Source: Bedellia somnulentella (lineage: Eukaryota; Arthropoda; Insecta; Lepidoptera; Bedelliidae). From it: a DNA stretch of 64,000 nt. The stretch is taken from the NCBI GenBank assembly GCA_963576735.1, contig OY755170.1, positions 23,544,875 through 23,608,874 of the forward strand. The letters are read 5' to 3'. Below, one piece after another: positions 53,941 through 62,932 of this stretch. Each line of letters begins with the position of its first letter. Position 1 is the stretch's first letter. Both the position numbers and the translations under genes were made by a program. A model generated the notes under the pieces. The model worked only from the letters and a program-made list of their open reading frames with translations. It did not search any database and had not been told where the DNA came from.

Positions 53941-55799
53941 TTTATCAATTTTAATAAGTCTAGTTAGTAATCCGCCATACTCTAGGGTTACGCTTACGCA
54001 CACACACTCATTTACGAACACCGTTGTCATAGAAATATATTACTATGACCGTTGTACTTTTTTTGATCTCGCTGTCATCTTTGTATTGCTAATCTATATG
54101 CATATGTATAGCATAATATGTCTATGTATTTTATAAACAAAACCCTTCGGTGGCGATATTTCAGTCCCGTTAGAGGGGAATATGATAATAATAATTAATC
54201 TGGCAACACTGGTCAAAATATATTGTCAGAAATGACAATTTTATATTTAATGGCTGCCTCTCCGTGATCACGGTTTCAAATTTTCTTTTTGATTTTGTTG
54301 CTCACGGTATTTCAAGTAAAGAAGGAAGAAGTATAAAAGACTGTAAGTGGTTGAATCACATTATAAGTCACAAACTTTTTATATTAGATCACATGGTGTT
54401 TGTCTTCTTACTGCGAGGCGTAGCACATGAAAGATTCGGTTTCGTCGTTGTATATTTTAAATCATGATAGTAGTAAAGTACAGTATTTGTCGAGCCCTCA
54501 TTACCGGTTTTTAATAAGTAATAACTGTTAGTATATAAAATTCTGCTTCATCTTTTTGGATCGAATCAATTATACGAATACAACTAAAAGCCGGAACATT
54601 GTATTGTTATGTTTCCATATCCATAACTGCACCAAGTTTCTCCTTCTTTTGATTATTTACCGTTAAATTTATTTCCTAGATTTAGGTGGAATTAGCGGAA
54701 TCTTTAACTCATATACATCCAAACAATTTATATTAACTTTTTCACTTGTTGTTGAGTTTAGGCTTAATTAACTGGGCATATTAGTGCTCTAATCCACTTT
54801 CGTGTTTCATTAATCATTTTTTAGATTTCATGCATCTAGTTAATTTAATGTAATGCAGAAATTTAATATTTTAAATTGAAAAGAAGGTCTAAAGTTAAAA
54901 CAGTAGGTAAAACTGATCATAATAACGACCTATAGCATTTACATGTTTGTTAATACATCCTAGCCAATTACATAAAGCACATGCAATGGTGTTGAGGTGG
55001 CTCTCAACAATTAGTATTTTTAAGGTACTCAATATTGCCATGTAATTAGAACAGGTCTTTCCATAAAAAAAATTTGCATTACGAATATGTGAAAAGATTA
55101 ATGTCAGGACTTGCAGGTGGCTCCCTTCTCAAAACTTTAATCATAAAGTTCTCAGGTATACTCCCTCTTACACATGGGATGTGGATAAAGCAATTCAATT
55201 CAATTCATTTATTTGCATTCTTGTTTTACAGGTAAGATCTTAACAAATCATAGTGTAGGACAAACAAGCATCCACATTAGTAGGTCTCACACCACCAAAC
55301 CATTATATCAGGTACCTGTCAACTTTGCACATCAGAGTTTCCTCAGTTTTGTGTGCTTTAACCCTTTTGTTTTGATGATTTATGTTTTTATCATTGGGCC
55401 TTCAAATTACAGCAAATGCATTTACTATTTATTAGCATAATTTTTCAGATTCATCTGTGTGAGTCTACAAAAAGTACAATAGTTGTCAGTTAACCTGTCT
55501 TTCTTTATAATTAAAACAATTATTGATTTTCAGATATTTTAATCGCGTGTTATAACATTGTTTTTAAAGCCCGATGTTTTGAAAACTTTTCTGTTATCAT
55601 GGTCATGGGAAGACTGTCTTTCTTTGATAAGTCCTAAGCCAAAGATCTTTGGTGAGGTGGAGGTGAAATTTTGATTTCCTTATTTATGATTACTAAGGAT
55701 CTGTTTCTTGTTGTTTCAAGCTGTTGCAAGTTTCCTAGTAAGCCGTGGTCTTAAATAGACTGAAGATAACTCATTGTTACACTTAATGGTCTGATTCTT
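53941..55799. other. unassigned stretch
   Basis: No gene called. A segment at 55195-55230 (CAATTCATTTATTTGCATTC) looks like the 3' end of an insect LINE on the minus strand. The 55213-55440 frame is unsupported. Confidence 0.4.
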
Positions 55800-56190
55800 A
55801 TTATTACTTCTTCTTGAATTTAAGAACTGTCTGTGGAGTAGTTGGCATTCTTCTCTGTTCTTAGTCTTCTCCTGCACCTCTTGATATGACATGACATTAG
55901 CTTTCTCTTTTATTGGTTGTATGTAGCTTATCCTGGGTCTTCCTCTTTCTCTTTTCCCTTCTAGTTTTCCTTCAATGATGTTTTTGTTGAATATGTCAAC
56001 ATTGTTGTTGTATCAAGTGGCCTATCATTCTCCCTCTTCTATTCTCAACAGTTCTCAGTAGTGTGCTCTTTTCCTCCACAATGTCTAAAAGTTCCAGATT
56101 TGTTTTTCGTTCTGTCCAGCTTATACCTTCCATTCTCTGCCAGCACCACATCTTAAACTTATATACAAACTCACATGGGCAGTGAAATGC
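55800..56190 (-). pseudogene. relic of a third LINE family (RT C-terminus)
   Basis: Minus strand: KMWCWQRMEGISWTERKTNL, VEEKSTLLRTVENRRGRMIG, HLIQQQC, then in shifted frames KREKRKRKTQDKL-like, NVMS-like, and ECQLLHRQFLNSRRSN. This WRRM-x-IxWTER and RRGRMIGHLIR layout is the C-terminal region of endonuclease-RT LINEs. Broken by indels. It lies just upstream of the host exon, probably in its intron. Confidence 0.65.
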
Positions 56191-56375
56191 CACAGATTAT
56201 TGCATTAAGCACCTAGCGTGGCTATACATAGACAATGGTCAGAATTCAATTCCTGGTTATTATATGAATAGTACATAAACAGCTTAATATAATCATATCA
56301 TAAACATTTCAGCCAATAGCCAATATTAAGATTGTTGGGGAGATCTAAATATAATGCAAATTAATATTTCTACAG

Positions 56376-56543
56376 CGAATGTTTTGAATGTTTTGCCAGA
56401 AACACCTGCTATGTCATCAATAGGCCGTGGTAGAGGCTGGCAAGGCAGTCGTCATCATGTCCGATATGATAAAAAACCTGGAGAAAGCCTGGAAGAACAG
56501 GAGGCTGCAAGAACATTGGCAGAACTAAACCCTCGTTCTCCAG
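56376..56543 (+). CDS. host gene, RG-rich exon
   Basis: Flanked by an acceptor (ATTTCTACAG|CGAATG) and a strong donor (CTCCAG|GTAAGG). 168 nt, open throughout, phase 1 at both ends. The peptide includes MSSIGRGRGWQGSRHHVRYD and KKPGESLEEQEAARTLAELN. The Met at 56411 may be the start codon of the protein if the upstream part is 5' UTR. The mix of RG and charged helical residues looks like a real conserved exon near an RNA-binding protein N-terminus, but I do not recognise the gene. Other exons are not visible in this window. Confidence 0.6.
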
Positions 56544-56849
56544 GTAAGGACCCAGATTAGTGTAATTAGTCTTTATAAGCGGAATTTTTATTTAGTATGT
56601 TCAGTTATTGAAAGAAAGAAAGAAAATATTGACAATAATTGAGCACTCTGTGTTTTGTTTTGTAATTACCCTCGGTTTTTTAATCCTCTACCTAACTCAT
56701 AATAAAGCTGATGTGTTTATCTTCTTAAAAGTTTTTGCAAAATCTCAGGAAGTTCTTTAAAATTTAAAGAATCCCTTTAGTGTTAGACAGCCCAATTAAT
56801 AAGAAAAGCTATAGTCTATATATCAGTTATAAAACCAATAGTAAAAAAG
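56544..56849. other. probable intron of the RG-rich gene
   Basis: AT-rich, follows the donor at 56544. No further exon was found to the right within the window. Confidence 0.4.
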
Positions 56850-56897
56850 TGAAATTATTCATAAATAAAAGATGTTATTAAAGGAAAGAAAAATTTC

Positions 56898-56970
56898 GAC
56901 ACTGGCGGGGTTCGAACCCGCGACCTTCGGGTATACGCCCCCGTCGCTCTGCCAACTGAGCTACAGTGTC
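56898..56970 (-). tRNA. tRNA-like unit, probably not functional
   Basis: Perfect 7-bp acceptor stem (GACACTG/CAGTGTC), D arm GCTC…GAGC, T arm GCGGG-TTCGAAC-CCCGC, and good A box (TAGCTCAGTTGG) and B box (GGTTCGAACCC). The anticodon arm again has a CGGG/CCCG stem and an 8-nt GGCGTATA loop, the same defect as 28897-28970. A shared defect in two copies argues for a tRNA-derived repeat family. Confidence 0.55.
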
Positions 56971-57135
56971 AGTTGGCATCCAGCGCGAAATTTCTCTATC
57001 CTTTGTTTCTTTTTTTTTTTACACGTTCAAGTAGTGTTTGCGTTTCCTACCTCCGAATTTTAACTAATTCGGACGGCCACTTGTCTACCTTTTCAGATAG
57101 AATGCAAATGTTGGAAACGCCTAACTATCACATAA

Positions 57136-57245
57136 TTTAATGTTTTTTGACATGAATTCCTCATGTGCGGATTATTACTCATAAATAAATAATTATTTAT
57201 GAGTAATAATCCCCACATGAGGAATTCATGTCAAAAAACATTAAA
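57136..57245. repeat. near-perfect hairpin, 53-bp stem, 4-nt loop
   Basis: Arms 57136-57188 and 57193-57245 are exact complements except for one C·C mismatch (57168/57213), with loop ATAA. Includes GACATGAATTCCTCATGTG. Such a tight snap-back suggests recent formation by template switching at a repeat end. Confidence 0.95.
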
Positions 57246-58600
57246 AAAAGTGAAATGTTGAATAAATAGAGACAATTTATTAGTAAATTGAGTCTATGAA
57301 TTCGGAGTTGACTAAGTCAGCTAGTCCTGTACAAATTTGTACATTTACTGTATAATACTTGAGCGCTTTGTGATTTGTTTTTAATTTGGCCTGATTTATG
57401 AGCAATGTTCTTCCTAGTTACTTAGCAAAATCTGGTCGTTTTTGTTTGAAAAAGTTTTGCGGTTTTCTTTTCCTCATTATATTTTACTGCTTTAATATGT
57501 CTGTACATTATAAATATGCTGTTCAGTGTTGTTTGAGATGTTAAGTAACTGGTTGGCAATGTGGCTGCAAACAAAAATTATAATTGAGGTTAAAAGTGTT
57601 TTTTCTGAGCCCTATCTATTAGAGTTTGGTTGAAAAACAGGATTCGTAGAAAATACTCATTTTATATAAGCCTAATGTAACATGGCTATTGATTACTTCA
57701 ATGATGACATTCCTTTTGAACTTGAGTTCCTTACGAAAATTCCTCTGATTTCACAGTATTTGGCTCTCCATAAGGGGTTGTAAGATAGTAAATTGCATAA
57801 CTGGCTAACCCTTTTTGGCATTTTTTGATTGTATGTATGTCCAATGTAATGCAATGACGATCAATGATTTACACAAACAGTTTTGTAGGTTTATATAACG
57901 ATAATACTGCAACATTCACCAGTAAATGTTTTATTTGATTAATGCAGGTTCCTTCACACTTATGCCTAAGTAATTAATGTTCTCAGTATGTAATACTAAA
58001 ATATGCAAGTGCATGTATTTTTTATTATCCTCCCAAGCTAAAATCAGAAATTTCTTTAATAATCACAAGCCATACGTTTTATTAGGCAATTCCTGCTTCA
58101 AAGCATTCTACTACACCACATTTGTGGGTCATCACCATCAGTGCTATGTTACTAACAAATATAATACATAAAAATGGCATAACCAACTAGATTCAATAAA
58201 TTTAAAAAACTATGGATTTAAAAGCTACATTATTGATTTATTTGGTTTGCCAACTGTTTACAAATGCAATTATAATATTGTCATGAGAACATTACTATAA
58301 TAAAACAGAAGAAAAAAACAGTTATATTAAATTGAAATAGTGCTCACACTTTTTCACCTACACATGCTACTAAGCATAATCACCAAAAAATTTATTCTTA
58401 TTAAATATAGATACACTAAGTAAAACATGTATAACTTACTCAATGACAAATCCAAATCTACTATTACTCGTAGAGTAATATTAATAAAAAAATAGTATAA
58501 CCAATGTTGAAAGCTGCTAATGCGATACCAAACATTCTCCTAGTTTAGGGCCCTGTCATTAAGATTAGTATATGTGTGTCATAGACTGTCTTTAACACTT
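57246..58600. other. unassigned AT-rich stretch
   Basis: No gene or repeat recognised. Confidence 0.45.
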
Positions 58601-58604
58601 TACA

Positions 58605-58795
58605 CATATACATATGCTCACGCCATTATGTCACATTGTGGTGGGCAGAGACAATTGATCGCCACTTTGACGATCCTGGCAAACCTCTTTGGCCTCATTT
58701 ACATCCAGCAATCTTTTCATATATGCTCTTTTATTCTTCACACTTCTGACGCCTGCCTTTTTGAGCACATCTTGTCCGTGGTTGTCCTCTACTCA
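58605..58795 (-). repeat. LINE-R 3' fragment
   Basis: CACATATACATATGCTCACG, GGGCAGAGACAATTGATCGC, CAATCTTTTCATATATGCTC and GACGCCTGCCTTTTTGAGCA are the complement of the LINE-R C-terminus in correct order. Some changes; tail partly lost. Confidence 0.75.
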
Positions 58796-59639
58796 CATTA
58801 CCTCACATTATCCTGTATTAACACTATAAGTACATAAATATTTTTTTATGAAAGCAAATGTTTTGAATGTTTGTTTTTTCTATATTGCATATTTTGTAAT
58901 ATTTCCTGTTTGGAAAGAGCTAATTATGAAATAAATTGGCTCTATGTTTTGTGAAATAAATCATCAATTAGTTAATTAAAGAAAGAGGAATAAAATTGTG
59001 TTGCGAATCAGAAAGTATGATGCTGCAGTATGTTGTAGTTGTTGTTGTAATTGTTCCTTATTCTGGAGGTACGTAGTAATTTGATAAAATAGAAAAACTA
59101 ATTATTTTTTCTTAGTTTTGCATCGTTTATTAATTGTATGTGCTTTGTGGGCTGCGATTGTGTTTTATAATTTTAACGAGCACTTATAAGAAATGCTGCA
59201 TTCTCTTATCTCAAATATACATTGCGAACTGATAAACAACTTCATTTGTGTTTTTAATGTTGTTGTGATAAGAACTATTAAACAATAATTTGAATGATCT
59301 CTACCTACCCTAACAAGAGTTAATTGCGTAAAAGCTATATCACAATATAACAATACATTTTTAGCGTGCCTAGTGCATAGTTTGTTGACACAAATTCTCT
59401 TGGTTTTTATTTTCATTTGAGTGAATTAGTTTATATAAAAAGTGTTATAATAGGTTTATTAAAGTTTTGTTTATATGTATTGCGTTTACTATTACTATGA
59501 AAATTAATAGCACTGTTGCGATTCTTTTTTACCTCACTTTAGCAGTGCAATCGTTTCTAAAATGTTATATTTTCCGATTATAATATTAGTTGGCAAATAG
59601 TGATGGGAACTTTTTTTAAACACAGATATCCATATAAAT
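58796..59639. other. unassigned stretch
   Basis: No gene recognised. The frames at 59165-59791 on the minus strand are partly antisense to the LINE-R relic. Confidence 0.4.
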
Positions 59640-60290
59640 ACAAGACAGAGAGGAAGCGAGAGAAGTATGATAGAATTTGTGATTTTGGATAAAAGATTAA
59701 GGGCAGAAGCTGTTGACACCAGAGTCTTTAAGGGGGTTAACGTTGGTACAGACCACTTTCTGGTGGTGTCACAATCAAGGGGTCTGACCAAGCCTTGGCG
59801 TCACAGGACCAAAGTTTCTACAACTGAATTTGCGAGAATAAAAGTAGAGAAATTGCAAGAAGACGAAAAAATTTAAGATGAATACGTGAAGAAATTGGAT
59901 GACAGACTAAGTTGCGTGGATTTGGAGGATGAAATGGAAATTGAGGAACCATGGGATCTGCTCAAATCTACGATTGTTGAATGTGCGACAGAAGTTGATG
60001 GATTGAAAGATGTGAACAACACAGTTGGAGATAAGAAGAAAGCTTGGTTAGATTTACTAGCGGTCAGCTAGTAAACGAATTGATGCGAAAGTAACTGATG
60101 ATGTGATGCAGAATAGGGAAGATAAATATGTTCTGGAAATATATCCGGAAGGAAAAGAGAATTTCCCAAAGACGAGAGCGAATGTAGTAAAAGATGATCA
60201 GGATGAATTGGCGACGGATGCAAATGGAATGAACGAGTATGGAAGAACTATTTTGGGGACTCTTTGAAAAAGAGGACGCACCTCTTTCTT
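59640..60290 (+). pseudogene. LINE-R endonuclease C-terminus and linker
   Basis: Frames read FVILDKRLRAEAVDTRVFKG, VNVGTDHFLVVSQSRGL (the GTDH-type end of the APE endonuclease), KVSTTEFARIKVEKLQEDE, stop, LDDRLSCVDLEDEMEIEEPW, LLKSTIVECATEVDG. Two or more stops or frameshifts follow. It is the 5' part of the copy whose RT resumes at about 62310. Confidence 0.8.
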
Positions 60291-60336
60291 CGCCAATTGG
60301 CAGTAATGTTAATTGAACCGAAGCAATGGGTGACTT

Positions 60337-60482
60337 GACGACAGCCGTGGCCGCTAGGATAGGTGACTAGCTTCTCGGTCCGGAGGTTGCGGGTTCGATC
60401 CCCGCTGAGGGCAACATTTATGTAATGAGCATAAATGATTGTTTCTTAGTCTTGGATGTTATTTATATGTGTATTATATAAT
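60337..60482 (+). repeat. tRNA-derived SINE (third family)
   Basis: ACGACAGCCGTGGCCGCTAG, GCTTCTCGGTCCGGAGGTTG and a B box GGGTTCGATCCCCGC, then CAACATTTATGTAATGAGCA and TTGTTTCTTAGTCTTGGATG. It is a stock lepidopteran SINE by its wording. Inserted in the LINE-R copy. Confidence 0.75.
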
Positions 60483-60786
60483 AACTAGCTTTTTGCCCGC
60501 GACTTCGCCCGCGTGGACTACATTTTTTGCGTCCGCTTTACATCCAAAACACCTAAACACTATCACAACATCTGTTTTTTCATATTTATATTCCCGCGGG
60601 CGTTGTAAAGAATATAAAGGACATTGAGGCTTTTTAAGTGATTGTTGGGCGATGCAGTTGGTAACCCATCACTAACAACCCTTATTTAACTATCTTTTCC
60701 CTAATCTATTTCCAAAAGTGGATGAAGAATTACTATCTCTGAAGCTATGGCTACCGTTTTATGAGATTTATGCCCGTTAATATATA
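60483..60786 (+). repeat. SINE-B copy, GCCCGCGAC-type head
   Basis: ACTAGCTTTTTGCCCGCGAC, TTCCCGCGGGCGTTGTAAAG, TGTTGGGCGATGCAGTTGG, CCTAATCTATTTCCAAAAGT and a decayed GCCCGTTAATATATACTC tail. Best copy of this SINE-B subfamily here. Confidence 0.8.
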
Positions 60787-60931
60787 CTCATTAATGATGG
60801 ATAGATGAATTTCATAAATTCAATCGCACCATGTATTATGTTTCTAGATGAATAAATTACAAAAATCTCTATATTAACTTTCATTTGCTATTTCACAAAA
60901 TCCTTTTTAATTGTTCAGAAAAATATGTAAT
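60787..60931. other. spacer
   Basis: Nothing recognised. Confidence 0.4.
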
Positions 60932-61308
60932 ATACTTTCATTTATTTTTATTCATACATATTCGCATAGTTGAATGTGAAAAAGAAGGATTAGTGCATCC
61001 TATTATTCTAACCTAACACAAAAGCAAAAAAAATACGCAAAAAGACTGTGACCACCCGGGATCCGAACCTGGGTCTCTAGTACATGGCGTTTACCAATCG
61101 GTATACTGCTACGCCACGCAGACATTTGTGTAAGTCTCAAATTTGTGATATTCTATATATCTAGTAGTCATACTATTGACAAACAATGAAATGGACAATT
61201 ATTTTGATGAAAATGGATGAAACCCTTATTTTTTCCAAAAAGACTATTAATGAAGAGTCCGATAAAGTCGGTCGATGAAAAAATTAATCGTGTAAATATG
61301 GGGAGCAA
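60932..61308 (-). repeat. tRNA-core repeat, copy 1
   Basis: About 377 bp, directly repeated at 61550-61927 with few differences. On the minus strand it has an A box (TGGCGTAGCAG) and a B-box variant (GGTTCGGATCC) about 45 nt apart, but flanks cannot form an acceptor stem. The tRNA-like part lies in the middle and not at one end, unlike a normal SINE. Confidence 0.8.
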
Positions 61309-61549
61309 TAAGTTGGTAATGTGAGAGAGATTGCAATCCTCGGCCAATAGATGGCGGTACTGAATTAAAATTGAGATATTTATTTACTATTATTTACAAA
61401 CTATGCATTCTGAGGCTTAAACAGAATATTAATTTATGCGTAAGTAAAGTTTAATATATCTATGAGAATATTATTTAAAAATAGTTAAATAAACAAAAGT
61501 TATAAACATATTCTCAAACCTACCAAATGAATACGCAAAATTCATACAA
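61309..61549. other. spacer between the duplicated repeats
   Basis: Unrelated to the copies. Nothing recognised. Confidence 0.4.
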
Positions 61550-61927
61550 TATGCTTTCAATTATCTTTATTCATACATATTCGCATAGTTGAATGTGAAA
61601 AAGAAGGATTAGTGCATCCTATTATTCTAACCTAACACAAAAGCAAAAAAAATACGCAAAAAGACTTTGACCACCCGGGATTCGAACCTGGGTCTCTAGT
61701 ACATGGCGTTTACCAATCGGTATACTGCTACGCCACGCAGACATTTGTGTAAGTCTCAAATTTGTGATATCCTATATATCTAGTAGTCATACTATTGACA
61801 AACAATGAAATGGACAATTATTTTGATGAAAATGGATGAAACCCTTATTTTTTCCAAAAAGACTATTAATGAAGAGTCCGATAAAGTCGGTCGATGAAAA
61901 AATTAATCGTGCAAAATATGGGGAACC
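61550..61927 (-). repeat. tRNA-core repeat, copy 2
   Basis: Same as copy 1, with a consensus B box (GGTTCGAATCC). Differences include GTGACC/TTGACC, GGATCC/GGATTC, ATATTC/ATATCC and TGTAAAT/TGCAAAAT. Confidence 0.8.
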
Positions 61928-62225
61928 ATATAAAAGTTATGTTTTTTTATGCTCCTGTGGGAACCCTTGCGAAATCCGGGATAAATTATATCCTATATGT
62001 TGGCCAGGTGTATAACCTACATTCATGCCAAATTTGATCAAGATCGGTCCAGTAGAATTAACGTGATGAACGGACATACAGACAGACAGACAGACATTTT
62101 TTTCAAAAATAGCAAATTTGGCTTCAGTATCGAAAATAAAACATATTCCACCGGTTTTTATTTTTTTTTCTTCAATGTACAGTTTTGACCCCGTTACAGT
62201 CTTATTATAGTATAGATAAATATAT
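61928..62225. repeat. AAATTTGATCAAGATCGGT repeat with CAGACAGACA run
   Basis: ATGCCAAATTTGATCAAGAT, CGGTCCAGTAGAATTAACGT, ACGGACATACAGACAGACAG is a stock phrase of insect dispersed repeats. The limits are unclear. Frames on both strands here are by-products. Confidence 0.5.
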
Positions 62226-62351
62226 CGTTGAGTTAGTATCCCATAATACAAGTTATACTTAGTTTGGGGCTAACTTGATCTGTTTTATCGGTATTTCTTA
62301 CTTAACGTAACTTGAACCATAGTGAGATTAGTATGGAAGAAATAATAAAGG

Positions 62352-62510
62352 TGTGGCGACCGCTAGACGGCGAACTCACTCGCATACTAGCAGCGTCATA
62401 AAAAATCGTACATCGCGGTATCGAAATGTTTCTCTAGCTAAACATAAATACAAATTCTAAGTTGGTACACAGCAGGGTGTACTGGCCAGTATATCTTTGC
62501 TGTTCCCACA
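62352..62510 (+). repeat. TRIM 5' LTR, 159 bp
   Basis: TGTGGCGACCGCTAGACGGC … CTTTGCTGTTCCCACA, with TGTGG/CCACA inverted ends. Differs from the 3' LTR by one base (ATACTAG against ACACTAG). Confidence 0.93.
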
Positions 62511-62669
62511 GTGGTGTCCCCCGACAAAAACATGACGAATCTTTCTACTACATTTCTCAATCTACCCACATCTTATACTCCTCGCTTACCTTACCAAACT
62601 ACTCTACTCACCCTACCGAGCATGTACTGGCACGCTACTCTGCCTCACTGCTCACACGAAACTCTACTA

Positions 62670-62697
62670 CTAGACGGCGAACTCGCTCGCACACTAG
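62670..62697 (+). repeat. internal echo of the LTR motif
   Basis: CTAGACGGCGAACTCGCTCG continuing to CACACTAG repeats the LTR segment at 62363-62390 and 62785-62812, inside the TRIM interior. Confidence 0.85.
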
Positions 62698-62773
62698 TCC
62701 CTCTCTACTATTGGTAACAGGTACCTCCTAGCTCTTCGATATCGTCTATCGACTAGGACTAGGAGGGGAGTAC

Positions 62774-62932
62774 TGTGGCGACCGCTAGACGGCGAACTCA
62801 CTCGCACACTAGCAGCGTCATAAAAAATCGTACATCGCGGTATCGAAATGTTTCTCTAGCTAAACATAAATACAAATTCTAAGTTGGTACACAGCAGGGT
62901 GTACTGGCCAGTATATCTTTGCTGTTCCCACA
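62774..62932 (+). repeat. TRIM 3' LTR, 159 bp
   Basis: One difference from the 5' LTR, so the insertion is recent. It ends at the AAGG target duplication. Confidence 0.93.

Larger units (their letters stand above)
56850..57245 (-). repeat. tRNA-like repeat with terminal hairpin
   Basis: TATTAAAGGAAAGAAAAATT, the tRNA-like unit, GCGCGAAATTTCTCTATCCT, TTTACACGTTCAAGTAGTG and then a long hairpin carrying CCCCACATGAGGAATTC. Shares parts with 17455-17600 and 28748-29000. It sits in the probable intron of the RG-rich gene. Confidence 0.65.
62352..62932 (+). mobile_element. TRIM-type LTR element, 581 bp
   Basis: Two 159-bp LTRs around 263 bp of non-coding interior. TGGTGTCCCCCGAC right after the 5' LTR is a plausible tRNA primer-binding site, and AGGACTAGGAGGGGAG ahead of the 3' LTR a polypurine tract. 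It is flanked by the 4-bp duplication AAGG (62348-62351 and 62933-62936), which closes the LINE-R reading frame when the element is removed. It has no coding capacity, so it needs an autonomous LTR retrotransposon in trans. Confidence 0.92.
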
